64,000 nt of DNA from Halomonas sp. QHL1 (GCF_001882345.1 NZ_MINL01000001.1:623944-687943), one strand, 5' to 3'; shown: positions 19,695 through 28,482, numbered from the stretch's first letter. Translations and numbers: made by a program. Notes: a model not told the origin generated them from the sequence alone.

Positions 19695-20927
19695 TTAGAG
19701 AGCAGAGCCTAAATCAAAAATTGGCAGATACATTGAGACCACCACCCCGCCAACCAGCACGCCCAGTACCACAATAATAACCGGCTCCATCAGTGACGTG
19801 AGGGCATCGACTTTATTATCGACTTCTTCTTCGTAGTAATCAGCAACGCGATTAAGCATGGCATCAAGCGACCCCGCCTCCTCACCGATACTGACCATTT
19901 GGATCGCCAGGGGAGGGAAGCGGTTAGTCATCCGCATGGCGAAGTGTAGCTGCTGCCCGGTGGATACATCTTGGCGTGTTTGCACCACCGCGCGTTCGTA
20001 CACTTTATTGCCTGTGGCACCAGCGGCAGTGTCTAAGCCTTCAACGAGCGGTACGCCGGAGGCGAAAGTGGTCGCTAAGGTGCGTGAAAAACGAGCGATA
20101 GCAGATTTGTGCATAATATCGCCAATGACCGGCAATCGAAGTAGCAAAGCGTGCATACGGTAGGCGATTTTAGGCGAGCGCTGGATGCTTAGTTTGAGTA
20201 GGAACACTGAGGCAATTACTACACCAAGCGCCGCTAGCCAATAACGCTGGGCAAGCTCAGATAAATTAACCGTCATCTGGGTTAGTGCAGGAAGTTCAGC
20301 GCCAAAGCTTTGAAACATGCTTTCGAATTCAGGCACCACTTTAATCAACAGCAGCATGGTCACTGCAATGCCAATCGTCATAACGGCGGTGGGGTACCAA
20401 AGCGCTTTCTTAACTCGTGCCTTCAGCGATTCCACTTTCTCTTTATAAGTCGCGATACGATCAAGCATTTGATCCAGCGCACCTGACTGCTCCCCAGCGC
20501 TGACCAGGTTAACAAACAGGCGATCAAAGTGCTTGGGGTGACGGTTTAATGCATCAGAGAAACTAGAGCCCGACGACACATCGCTCATCATATGCTGGAC
20601 CAGAGCGACCATGGCAGGTTTTTTGAGGCTCTCTGCCACCACTTGGAGCGCCTGCAGCAAGGGAATGCCCGCTCGAATCATGGTGGCCATTTGGCGCGCA
20701 AAGACCATCACATCGTTGGGGTTAATGCGGCCGCTGCCGCCCAGGTTGCCCTTTTTACTAATCCGGCGGATAACAATGTTTTGCTTAGTCAGCTCAGCGG
20801 CAACTTCGGCTTTACTGCGGCCAATCATCTCACCGCTTAGTGGTCTGTCCTGGGGGCCTTTACCGATCCATTTCCAGCGCGCTAGTTTGATGGCGGGCGT
20901 TTGGCGTCGACGTGCCGTTTTAGCCAT
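19695..20927 (-). CDS. pilC: Type IV pilus inner-membrane platform protein PilC
   Basis: Platform protein of the pilus assembly machine, contacting the PilB ATPase. At 410 residues it has two T2SSF domains (about 75-200 and 280-400), each ending in membrane helices, with family segments such as FARQMATMIRAGIPLLQAL, SAGEQSGALDQML and MVSIGEEAGSLDAMLNRVADYYEEEVD. The gene begins three bases after the pilB stop, with TAAGGAG inside the end of pilB. It appears intact, in contrast to pilB. Confidence 0.95.
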   Translation of the reverse strand: MAKTARRRQTPAIKLARWKWIGKGPQDRPLSGEMIGRSKAEVAAELTKQNIVIRRISKKGNLGGSGRINPNDVMVFARQMATMIRAGIPLLQALQVVAESLKKPAMVALVQHMMSDVSSGSSFSDALNRHPKHFDRLFVNLVSAGEQSGALDQMLDRIATYKEKVESLKARVKKALWYPTAVMTIGIAVTMLLLIKVVPEFESMFQSFGAELPALTQMTVNLSELAQRYWLAALGVVIASVFLLKLSIQRSPKIAYRMHALLLRLPVIGDIMHKSAIARFSRTLATTFASGVPLVEGLDTAAGATGNKVYERAVVQTRQDVSTGQQLHFAMRMTNRFPPLAIQMVSIGEEAGSLDAMLNRVADYYEEEVDNKVDALTSLMEPVIIVVLGVLVGGVVVSMYLPIFDLGSAL

Positions 20928-20930
20928 GCC

Positions 20931-22687
20931 TTACTCCTTACTCACTCGGTTAACCTCTTCCAGGCTGGTAATACCCTGCATGACTTTTAATAGCCCACTG
21001 CGGTGAAGGCTTGGATAGCCCTCTTTACGCACCTGCTGATCAATAACTAAGGCATTGGCATCGCGCATAATCAATTGGCGCATCGCTTCGGTAATCGGCA
21101 CTACCTCATAAATGCCGATTCGGCCTTTATAACCGTGGGTGCAGCGCTTGCAACCCACGGGTTTATAGATAGTTGCCTGGTGGAGCTCTTCGCTGCTAAA
21201 GCCTACTTTGCGCAGTGCTTCGTGGGGGATTTCTATGGGCTCTTTACAGTGCGTACATAGTTTGCGAGCTAGCCGCTGGGCAATAATCAAACTAACGGCG
21301 CTGGCGATGTTAAACGAGGAGACCCCCATATTGGCCAGCCGAGTCAATGTTTCAGCAGCCGAGTTGGTATGCACCGTTGAAAGTACCAAGTGACCTGTCT
21401 GAGCTGCTTTAACCGCAATTTCGGCGGTTTCAAGGTCACGAATCTCGCCCACCATAACCACGTCAGGGTCTTGGCGTAAAAACGCCCTGAGCGCGCTGGC
21501 AAAATCGAGGCCGATCTTGGGCAGTACGTTTACCTGGTTAATACCGGCGACTTTGATTTCAACCGGGTCTTCGGCGGTGCAAATATTGCGTTCAACTTTA
21601 TTAAGAATATTAATTCCGGTATACAGCGAAACGGTCTTACCGCTGCCGGTGGGGCCGGTGACCAGAATCATGCCTTGGGGTTGTTTTAAGGCGTGTTCAT
21701 AATGGCCCCTTGCTCGTCGGTAAAGCCTAACTGTTCAATACCCAACTGCGCTGCGGTAGGGTCTAGAATCCGCAGCACCAGCTTTTCGCCATAAACGGTA
21801 GGCAGCGAGTTAACCCGGAAATCTAGGGAGCGGGTGCGGGAAAGCTTGAGTTTTATCGCCCCGTCCTGGGGTAAGCGACGCTCTGAGATATCCAGGCGGG
21901 CCATGATCTTTAGGCGGGCCGCGATACGGTTACGCATAGCAAAGGGCGGTCGTGCCACTTCAATAAGCATTCCATCAACCCGAAAGCGCACCCTATAAAG
22001 CGTTTCGTAAGGCTCAAAATGGATATCGGACGCGCCCCGACGGATCGCGTCTAGCAGAATCTTGTTCACAAATTTAACGATGGGAGCGTCTTCGTTATTT
22101 TGGGAAGACTCTTCCAGCGGTACTTCGTTACCGTCACTACTCTGGACAATGCTCAGCGAGCTGACTGCATCGTCAATATCGTCCAGCTCATCCAGCATGC
22201 CGCGCTCGTTTTGCGCAAGGTAGCTATTGAGGGCGACAGTGATTTGATCAACGGGCGCGAGGATGCCTTCAATGCTAAGACCGGTCGCAAACTGCAATTC
22301 ATCCAATTGCGTCAAAGTGGCGGGGTAAGGCACAGCGACCGTGAGGCGATGACCATGGCGCGCTAATGGCAAAACGTTAAGGCTCTGCAACACTTTGACA
22401 GGATAGTCAGCAGCAGGAGGCAGCGTAGTAAGCCGCACCGCCTCCAAATCTATGACCGGTAGTCCATACTCCCAGCCAGCCGCCAGTGTGGCTTCATTAG
22501 GGTCGACCAGGCCGCTCTCGATAACATGCTGAAGCAGCGATATTTCCAAGTCCGATGCGGTCGTTTCCGCTGTTGCTGCCTGGGCATCGGTCAACAAGCC
22601 GTGCTTAACCAAGCGCTGGGCAATGCCGCGCAGGCCGCCGCGGGCGGCGGCGTGGCTTAAAGTCGACTCAAAAGGGGGCTGGCTCAT
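20931..22687 (-). pseudogene. pilB: Type IV pilus assembly ATPase PilB, broken by one frameshift
   Basis: PilB is the hexameric ATPase driving pilus extension. Two abutting minus-strand frames together make one full-length protein of about 585 residues. The first (22687 to 21686) has the MshEN-type N-terminal domain and the start of the ATPase (LDFRVNSLPTVYGEKLVLRIL), then runs out of frame after [10 protein letters not shown]. The second resumes with HALKQPQG and then [19 protein letters not shown] (Walker A), the Asp and His boxes, and a four-cysteine zinc motif (CTHCKEP, CKRCTHG). Removal of one base near 21698-21701 (ATGAACAC where ATGGAACAC would keep frame) explains the break. It is either a real inactivation or a sequencing error. 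Confidence 0.9.
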
Positions 22688-22927
22688 CAAAACAACCTGT
22701 TGTACATCGAAGAAGGCGTGTTACTTGTACCATAAACTAGCGTTTACAGGCATTAAAAGGCTGGTTAAGCAGGCCGCTAAAGAAGCATTCAAATGAGCCG
22801 ATAACGTTAATAGCGTGTGTTGTAAAAAAAGATCACGTAAGCTAGTGTAATCGCAGTTATCGCTAATTCTTTTTAAGGGTACATAATCCTTACAAAGGCT
22901 TGCCCTTTCCCCACAGGAGATGCCTTC

Positions 22928-23440
22928 ATGCAGAATGCTGCACAACCTATTTCTCGTACCACCAAGCAAGGCGGTTTTACGCTGATTGAGCTGATGATCG
23001 TCGTCGCGATTATTGGAGTATTGGCTTCCCTTGCCGTACCTCAGTACCAAAATTACACCGCCCGTGCCCAGGCGAGTGAAGCATTGACTATTACCGGTGG
23101 CTTACGTGCTGATATTGCTGAGCAATATTCGTTAAGGGGGGCGATGCCTACTGCTGCTGCACAACTGAGTTCGGATGCGAGTGATGATAATCTGGATATA
23201 ACTGGTCGTTATGTTCAATCAGTTGCTTATACATCTCAAGAACTGCAGGTGACTTTCAAAGATAGTGGTGATAGTGCTCTAAATGGTGCGGTAATGGTGA
23301 TTGAACCCGTTACTGTTGGTGAGGATAAAAATCCTGGTAATGGCTGGACGTGTTCTTGGGATGAAGATAGCGAAAATGCTCAAGAAAACTGGCTGCCTGC
23401 TGGTTGCCGCGCTGAAGTCGATCCTGAAAGCGCTGGTTAA
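22928..23440 (+). CDS. Type IV major-pilin-like protein, first copy
   Basis: Exported pilus subunit. A short leader ends in KQGG, followed by [18 protein letters not shown], the type III prepilin signature with phenylalanine at +1 and glutamate at +5. The hydrophobic helix drives both membrane insertion and pilus packing. The C-terminal domain has a cysteine pair (WTCSWDEDS to PAGCRAE) that would form the pilin D-region disulfide. It is divergent from pilB across 240 bases and has GGAGA seven bases before the ATG. The leader of 17 residues is longer than that of the second pilin. Processing needs PilD. Confidence 0.93.
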   Translation: MQNAAQPISRTTKQGGFTLIELMIVVAIIGVLASLAVPQYQNYTARAQASEALTITGGLRADIAEQYSLRGAMPTAAAQLSSDASDDNLDITGRYVQSVAYTSQELQVTFKDSGDSALNGAVMVIEPVTVGEDKNPGNGWTCSWDEDSENAQENWLPAGCRAEVDPESAG

Positions 23441-23463
23441 GTTATAATCTATGTTTCTAATAT

Positions 23464-23486
23464 AGGGGCCTATCTGGCCCCTTTTT
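23464..23486 (+). terminator. Intrinsic terminator between the two pilin genes
   Basis: AGGGGCC and GGCCCCT form a 7-bp stem around a five-base loop, followed by TTTTT. It lies 23 bases after the first pilin stop and 25 bases before the second ATG, so the second pilin is probably expressed by read-through or from a promoter inside this short gap. Confidence 0.85.
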
Positions 23487-23511
23487 ATTAAGTTCTGTAT
23501 GGAGTAGAAAG

Positions 23512-23976
23512 ATGTCAAAGCCCCAATACGGCTTTACCTTAATAGAGCTAATGATTGTTGTAGCAATCATCGGCGTGCTGGCTTCCATTGCTGTACCCCA
23601 ATACCAAAACTACACCGCGCGGGCTCAGGTGTCAGAGGCTTTAAATGTGCTCAGTGGCGTTAAAACAGAGTTGGCTGAACGTTATGCATTCTCGGGTGAT
23701 TTTGGAACAGGTAACGAACGTGGAATGGAAGAGCTGGTTCGCCAAACCCGTTATATACAGTCGGTCGACTACTTCTATCGCGATGATAACGTGGCGATTG
23801 GCATGGAGATGCGCAATGAAGCGCCGGTCTCTTCGGCTATTCGTGGAAAACGTTTACGTGTTGAGCTGATTTCTGACAGTGGTGCCATAAAGTGGTCGTG
23901 TATGTCGGCAGAACAAAACGGTATCAATGAAAAATACTTGCCTGGCAGCTGCCGTGGGGAGCCATCTAACTTCTAA
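23512..23976 (+). CDS. Type IV pilin-like protein, second copy
   Basis: The leader is only seven residues (MSKPQYG), then [20 protein letters not shown] with glutamate at +5. The first 50 mature residues are almost the same as in the preceding pilin ([13 protein letters not shown]), while the globular domain is different, which points to tandem duplication followed by head divergence. A cysteine pair (KWSCMSAEQ, PGSCRGE) marks the D-region. GGAG lies seven bases before the ATG. It could be an alternative major pilin or a minor one. Confidence 0.92.
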   Translation: MSKPQYGFTLIELMIVVAIIGVLASIAVPQYQNYTARAQVSEALNVLSGVKTELAERYAFSGDFGTGNERGMEELVRQTRYIQSVDYFYRDDNVAIGMEMRNEAPVSSAIRGKRLRVELISDSGAIKWSCMSAEQNGINEKYLPGSCRGEPSNF

Positions 23977-24041
23977 CTTCCTCAATCCCTACGCATTTGT
24001 TCTTTACACTGTGAGCTCTGACCTAAAGCAAGGAGCTTACA

Positions 24042-24470
24042 GTGAATCCCATCAAACTGATTGCCATGAGTGCCCTAGGCGCGCTGCTTTTCAATAGTGC
24101 TGTCTTTGCCCAGCCTGACCATGCCCCGGCCCACGGCGCCCGTGATAAGGGCCAGCAGCATGAATCTAACCGGCTTAGCCACTCCCGTGATGGGCGGGTT
24201 GATCTGCCGCGTATTAATGAGCGTGAACTACGTCAGCTATTGCGCCAACATGACGCGCCGCGAGCTGAGCCGTTACCACCAGGTATTCAACGTAACCTTG
24301 AAAGAGGCAAGCCGTTGCCGCCGGGTATCGCCAAGCGTTTTGACGGCCAACTGGCCTCTCGATTACCGAATTACCCAGGCTATGAGTGGGAGCGTGTTGG
24401 CGCCGATGTGGTGTTAATTGAAGCCGCCACGCGCATCGTGGTGGATGTACTGGTGGACGTATTGCGCTAA
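24042..24470 (+). CDS. CigR-like/RcnB-like exported protein
   Basis: A GTG start with AGGAG six bases upstream gives 142 residues beginning with a Sec signal peptide (hydrophobic stretch ISALG-type, ending near AVFAQ at residue 24). The mature part is rich in H, R and P and has two LPPGI repeats (PLPPGIQRNLERGKPLPPGI), then a C-terminal LPNYPGYEWERVGADVVLIE, which resembles the RcnB/YpdI fold of Salmonella CigR as I recall it. The final segment (ATRIVVDVLVDVLR) is hydrophobic. Location is probably periplasm or membrane. Function in this organism is unknown; there is no virulence context here. Confidence 0.72.
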   Translation: MNPIKLIAMSALGALLFNSAVFAQPDHAPAHGARDKGQQHESNRLSHSRDGRVDLPRINERELRQLLRQHDAPRAEPLPPGIQRNLERGKPLPPGIAKRFDGQLASRLPNYPGYEWERVGADVVLIEAATRIVVDVLVDVLR

Positions 24471-24563
24471 CCCTGCCACCGGAAATCGGTTTGACTCGAA
24501 AATTACACCTCGGCGGCTTATGGTAGAGACTCAAAGCCTCATCGCGTTCTAAAGGGAGATTCA

Positions 24564-25385
24564 ATGAGCGACCACACACTAGCCTCACGTCTTGAAATTA
24601 CGATTGCTATCGCCGAAGAAGCTGGCCAAATGATCATCAAGGCGCGGGAGCAGCAAGACTTTGCCCAGCGCTTAAAAAAAAACAATGAGCTGGTCACCGA
24701 TGTGGATGTGGCCGTGGACAAGCTTATTAGTCAGCGTCTGGAGGAGCACTTTCCGGGTGAAGCGCGACTGAGTGAAGAGCTTGCCCCAGAGAGCGCTTTG
24801 CATGAAACAGCGCCGAAGCTTTGGGTGGTGGACCCTATTGATGGCACGGTTAATTTTGCCCAAGGGCTTCGCCACGTAGCGGTCTCCATTGGCTGGATGG
24901 AAGAGGGTGTTGCCAAGGTGGGCGTTGTGCATGCGCCGTTTTTAGGCGAAACCTTTAGCGCAGCCGAAGGCACAGGAGCTTTCTGCAACGGTAAAGCCAT
25001 ACAGCCCAGTATTGCAGATTCACTGGCGCACACCTTGGTGGGTACGGGGTTTCCCTATCGTAAAGAGGAGCGTAAGCATCTTTTGAAGCGGTTAGAGGTC
25101 GTGCTGCTGGAGTGCCAAGACGTACGTCGTAATGGTGCAGCAGCGCTAGATTTATGCGATGTAGCCTGCGGTCGCTTAGATGCGTATTACGAAAGTGTCT
25201 CGCCCTGGGATTTCGTTGCAGGCTGGGTCATTGCGCGCGAAGCTGGCGCACGAGTAGGGCACCTATACCCAGTGCCTTCAGCGGTGCCGGAAGATATCTA
25301 CCCGGATCATTTATTAGTCACTGCCCCCGGTGTCTATGACGCTATGGCCTATCTGCTGCTTGAGGCTGATCAACGCAAGCCCTGA
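24564..25385 (+). CDS. Inositol monophosphatase-family phosphatase
   Basis: Magnesium-dependent phosphatase of the SuhB/CysQ fold. Both metal-site motifs are present: WVVDPIDGTVNFAQGL (residues about 87-102) and WDFVAGWVIAREAGA (about 213-227), as well as the upstream EE pair in ARLSEELAPE. At 273 residues it fits inositol-1-monophosphatase length. GGGAGA precedes the ATG. It stands between the CigR-like gene and tRNA-Pro. Whether its substrate is inositol phosphate, PAP or another sugar phosphate cannot be told. Confidence 0.88.
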   Translation: MSDHTLASRLEITIAIAEEAGQMIIKAREQQDFAQRLKKNNELVTDVDVAVDKLISQRLEEHFPGEARLSEELAPESALHETAPKLWVVDPIDGTVNFAQGLRHVAVSIGWMEEGVAKVGVVHAPFLGETFSAAEGTGAFCNGKAIQPSIADSLAHTLVGTGFPYRKEERKHLLKRLEVVLLECQDVRRNGAAALDLCDVACGRLDAYYESVSPWDFVAGWVIAREAGARVGHLYPVPSAVPEDIYPDHLLVTAPGVYDAMAYLLLEADQRKP

Positions 25386-25517
25386 AGGGTGCTGAAATCT
25401 ATAGCGGTGTGTGACAAATACTTGAAAAGAAAGCGCTATAAAGGCTTTTCATTTAGGCAAGAAAACGCTAGTATACGCACCGTCTTGAGGCAAAGATGTA
25501 GCGGCCAATAAAGACAG

Positions 25518-25594
25518 CGGAGCGTGGCGCAGCTTGGTAGCGCGTTGCAATGGGGTTGCAAAGGTCGCAGGTTCGAATCCTGTCGCTCCGACCA
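25518..25594 (+). tRNA. tRNA-Pro, anticodon GGG
   Basis: 77 bases fold into a full cloverleaf: acceptor CGGAGCG pairs with CGCTCCG, D-arm GCGC/GCGC, anticodon stem TTGCA/TGCAA around the loop ATGGGGT (T33, anticodon GGG, G37), T-arm GCAGG-TTCGAAT-CCTGT, and encoded ACCA end. G37 fits proline tRNAs. Its 3' half is repeated 2.8 kb downstream, marking this gene as the integration site of a small island. Confidence 0.95.
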
Positions 25595-25595
25595 A
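25550..25595 (+). repeat. Attachment site, tRNA-proximal copy (46-bp direct repeat)
   Basis: The sequence from the anticodon loop to one base past the CCA of tRNA-Pro is identical to 28386-28431. Upstream and downstream of this block the two copies diverge, as expected for attL and attR of a tRNA-targeting integrase. Confidence 0.93.
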
Positions 25596-25722
25596 GAATT
25601 CAAAGAGTTGCGGTATGCTAGCAAGCCTTAGTGCAGCGCAATATGACTCGGTAATCCATTTTTGATCCAGTTTGGATGCCGAAAGAAGCCAGCCAAGCAG
25701 CTGGCTTTTTCTATGGAAAAAT

Positions 25723-26172
25723 TCAGCGTGGGTAACTGACCCTGATTGGAGGAACCTGCCTAATTTTTGCGGTATATTTGCAGACTTGGCAATTAAAACT
25801 GTATGTCCCTTCTTCAAGTATTGATAACCTGCCGTCCTCGCGGCAAGAAGGACATATGGAATGCTTGGGATGGTTCTCTGAAGAGTTACTGTCGCAAAGA
25901 GTTAAAACGTAGCCACCCAAAGCCGTCTTCTCAAGCTGATACTGATCAAAGCGTTTATCTTTCTCTATCTTCTCTTTGAGCTGCTTAACCTCTTCGAACA
26001 ATGTATGGTTTTCCTGCTGTTTTGCGAACAGCTCGGACTGCATAGCTACTAACTTTTCCATAATATCGCTTACGGCAGCGTTTAGCTTGGCTTGATCATT
26101 GACATCTTTTGCGCTTTTAGCTAATTCAACGGTTGCCTTGATGCTGCTGACTAGCGCTCCGACTTCCACCAT
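25723..26172 (-). CDS. Island-borne coiled-coil protein with C-terminal zinc ribbon
   Basis: A 149-residue protein. Residues 1-45 form helices (MVEVGALVSSIKATVELAKSAKD...), 45-75 a charged coiled coil (EEVKQLKEKIEKDK), and 105-135 a zinc-ribbon-like module with two CxxC pairs (ICPSCREDG and CQVCKY). I have seen this combination as an unnamed protein in many proteobacterial islands and prophages, always without an assigned role; that statement is from memory. It lies at the tRNA side of the island, convergent with nothing and divergent from the antitoxin gene. A DNA-binding or inhibitor role is possible but not shown. Confidence 0.75.
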   Translation of the reverse strand: MVEVGALVSSIKATVELAKSAKDVNDQAKLNAAVSDIMEKLVAMQSELFAKQQENHTLFEEVKQLKEKIEKDKRFDQYQLEKTALGGYVLTLCDSNSSENHPKHSICPSCREDGRLSILEEGTYSFNCQVCKYTAKIRQVPPIRVSYPR

Positions 26173-26497
26173 GTTTTTCTCGCTCTTACGTTCGATTGAT
26201 CAGGTAAGCTACAACATTTGTTTCTCAAGCGCATTGAGGATAAGGCTATAGAGAAGTTTATTCGTGTGGTAACTAAATTTTTACCATGCAACGACTCGGT
26301 TCTGCATCAACTTCGTGACTTGCATTGAGTGGCCTGACATTATTTTCGGCCACTGTCGGAAGCATTGTCCGGCTTCTGGAGCCAATCCATAAACGCAGCC
26401 GGCTGGTTGAGTAAGATTTCTTCGAGTGCTGCTAGCACTCAGAGAGTGGTTCTACCACACTGTGTATGAGCTACTGCAAACTAGGTGGTTAAGGAAT

Positions 26498-26734
26498 ATG
26501 AAAGTGTCTATTCACGCCGCACAAAAACAACTTTACTCACTCATTGGCAAGGCACTTTCAGGCGAGGAGGTCATCATTACTTTGAATGAGAATTCCTATG
26601 TTCAGCTTGTGCCTTATAATGATGAAAGTGATGTGAAACAGCTATTTGGTTGTATGAAAGGTGAGATTGATTATGTTGAAGGATGGGACGCACCGCTGGA
26701 GGGCGATATGCTGCAAATCTTCTACAAAAAATAA
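26498..26734 (+). CDS. Phd/YefM-type antitoxin-like protein without visible toxin
   Basis: A 78-residue product from the ATG at 26498 (MKVSIHAAQKQLYSLIGKALSGEEVIIT), which carries the Phd/YefM N-terminal fold: a strand, a helix with the QLYSLIGKAL spacing, then the GEEVIIT strand pair. AAGGA lies three bases before the start. A partner toxin (Fic/Doc, PIN or RelE type) would normally begin within a few bases downstream, but only the integrase gene, on the other strand, follows. The C-terminus (EGDMLQIFYKK) is the part that would bind a toxin. It is an orphan antitoxin or regulator. Confidence 0.72.
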   Translation: MKVSIHAAQKQLYSLIGKALSGEEVIITLNENSYVQLVPYNDESDVKQLFGCMKGEIDYVEGWDAPLEGDMLQIFYKK

Positions 26735-26790
26735 ATAATTGAGCCTCTGCTCTCGGTAGCACTAGAGCAGAGGTGGCTGTGGTTTCAGGA

Positions 26791-28137
26791 CTACTTGAAT
26801 ACTGGTCTTTCTTTTCCAGGTCGATTCAAAGCGTCTAGGGCGTTGCGGATGTGATCTGCCGTTAAGTGACCATAATGCTCTATCGTTGTTGCGATGTCTC
26901 GGTGCCCCATTAGCTTCATGACAGTCATTAAATCGGCCCCCGACATAATGAGCTGAGAAGCAAAATTGTGTCGTAGCGTGTATAGATCAAGATTTTCATC
27001 TAACCCTCCCCATTTTTTAATGGTTGGCCAAGGATGTCGGCCTAGCGCACCAGCGGACAAGCGTCGGCCAGTTTTAGGCGATGGAAAAACGTAACCAGTT
27101 TGCGGTCGTCCGTTTTCCTCCCACCAGACCTGTAAGACCTCCAATAGCGGTTCCGAGATAGGAAAACTGGTTGGACGTATGCTGTGATGCGCTGTTTTCT
27201 CTATGACCTTTGTGATCATTTTCGTTTCGAAATTAACATTTTCCCAGCGTAAGCCGTAGATATCGCCCGGACGAAATCCTGCATGGTAGATGACGAGAAT
27301 AGCCGGAACCACATAGTCGACATACGTTACTTGATCCCAGTCGGGAAGGTGACGGTTGGATTTTTTCGTCCGCGATCTTCGCCGCATATCTTTTCTGTCT
27401 TTGGTATAGGCGGCAAGGCCATGAAATAAACCGTCTACCTCGCTATCTGTTAAGGCACGTCGGGAGCGAATGGTGTCAATTCCATGATCATCCCCAGCAA
27501 CTGGCCTCTTCAGTCTCACGGCCTTGATCGGGTTCTCAACAATATATTTTTCCTCAGCAGCTATATTGAGCATGTTTTGAAGAACGTCATAGGATCGCTT
27601 TATGGTGAGGTATGCCAGACCCGTTTTTTCAAGTTCATGGTGCCACCTTGTTACATCTGCTTTACAAAGTTCAGGCATTCGTTTCCGATACCAGGGCTTG
27701 AAGTGACGATCTAGTCTTTCAAGGTCTTCCTTTCCTCGTTTCATTCGCTCTTTATGGGGTCGATAGACCTTACCAAGGAAGACTTCAATAATCGTGGCAT
27801 CTTCTAGGCGTTGTTGTTCTTCGACAAGTTTTTGAGCTTTTATGGCAGCATCTTTTTCGAGCCGAGGCTCTATTCCCTGGGCCAGGCCTAGCGCCATATT
27901 TTTTGCGATCTCCCTAGCCTCATCAGCAGACACTGCCGGATAACGACCAATTTTAACTACTGGACGTTTTGATGTCAGTTTAGAGCGGTAACGGAAAGAG
28001 AATGTAATAGATTCATGCTTATAAACGGTGCAGATAAAACCGCTGATTTCAGTGTCATAGATGGTTCTTATTCCCTTGCTCCGAGCATGCTTGATAGCTG
28101 ATTCAGTTATTTTGCGTTTAAGGGTAAAGTCTGTCAT
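26791..28137 (-). CDS. Tyrosine recombinase/integrase of tRNA-targeting island
   Basis: Site-specific recombinase of 448 residues. The N-terminal 100 residues form an arm-type DNA-binding domain (DUF4102-like: SFRYRSKLTSKRPVVKIGRYPAVSADEAREIA), 130-215 a SAM-like core-binding domain, and 230-440 the catalytic domain. Catalytic residues seen: Arg in HAGFRPGDIYGLRWENV, Arg in LYTLRHNF, His in LMGHRDIATT, and the tyrosine nucleophile in IEHYGHL. Box II reads YTLRH, with Tyr where most family members have His. The gene ends 57 bases from the antitoxin gene on the opposite strand and begins about 250 bases inside the distal att repeat. Confidence 0.93.
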   Translation of the reverse strand: MTDFTLKRKITESAIKHARSKGIRTIYDTEISGFICTVYKHESITFSFRYRSKLTSKRPVVKIGRYPAVSADEAREIAKNMALGLAQGIEPRLEKDAAIKAQKLVEEQQRLEDATIIEVFLGKVYRPHKERMKRGKEDLERLDRHFKPWYRKRMPELCKADVTRWHHELEKTGLAYLTIKRSYDVLQNMLNIAAEEKYIVENPIKAVRLKRPVAGDDHGIDTIRSRRALTDSEVDGLFHGLAAYTKDRKDMRRRSRTKKSNRHLPDWDQVTYVDYVVPAILVIYHAGFRPGDIYGLRWENVNFETKMITKVIEKTAHHSIRPTSFPISEPLLEVLQVWWEENGRPQTGYVFPSPKTGRRLSAGALGRHPWPTIKKWGGLDENLDLYTLRHNFASQLIMSGADLMTVMKLMGHRDIATTIEHYGHLTADHIRNALDALNRPGKERPVFK

Positions 28138-28385
28138 TTGGCGGCGCCTCGGAAGATATTAATTCAACTGGACTTCTGAGACAGGCAAGAGAGGTGACTG
28201 AATTACTCATCCAGTGCAAATCCCAAATACGGCTGCATTTCATTTCTGGATTAGAAAATGCTGTCTTCGGAGTCCGTGTTAAACATATCTCTAAAATGAT
28301 GAGGCTTTCAAAAACTTTATAAGATCAATATCTTATGATTGAAGCGAGGTGGTGGAGCTATTGCGCCTAAGGGAGCGCGAGCAGG

Positions 28386-28431
28386 ATGGGGTTGCAAAGG
28401 TCGCAGGTTCGAATCCTGTCGCTCCGACCAA
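28386..28431 (+). repeat. Attachment site, distal copy (46-bp direct repeat)
   Basis: Identical to the tRNA-Pro 3' part at 25550-25595. Upstream of it, GCGC-ctaaggg-AGCGCG (28361-28377) looks like a D-arm remnant but the anticodon stem cannot form, so this is not a functional tRNA. Confidence 0.93.
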
Positions 28432-28442
28432 AAAGACATACA

Positions 28443-28482
28443 AAACGGTCACTTAGCTTATTGCTACAGTGGCCGTTTTTTG
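28443..28482 (+). terminator. Intrinsic terminator, probably the original tRNA-Pro terminator
   Basis: AAACGGTCACT pairs with AGTGGCCGTTT (one G-T pair) around a 14-base loop and is followed by six T. It lies 12 bases after the distal att copy, where the terminator of the uninterrupted tRNA gene would have been before integration. Confidence 0.85.

Larger units (their letters stand above)
25595..28431. mobile_element. Small integrative island in tRNA-Pro(GGG)
   Basis: About 2.8 kb bounded by the 46-bp repeats. It carries a tyrosine integrase gene at one end (pointing inward from the far repeat), an orphan antitoxin-like gene and a coiled-coil/zinc-ribbon gene. No replication, transfer or capsid gene was seen, so it is either a minimal satellite or the remains of a larger element. 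The tRNA itself stays intact. Base composition is visibly more AT-rich than the flanking core genes. Confidence 0.85.

Noticed and set aside
28361..28430. A second tRNA-Pro gene
   Set aside because: Only the 3' half is present; the acceptor 5' strand and anticodon stem cannot pair. It is the distal attachment copy.
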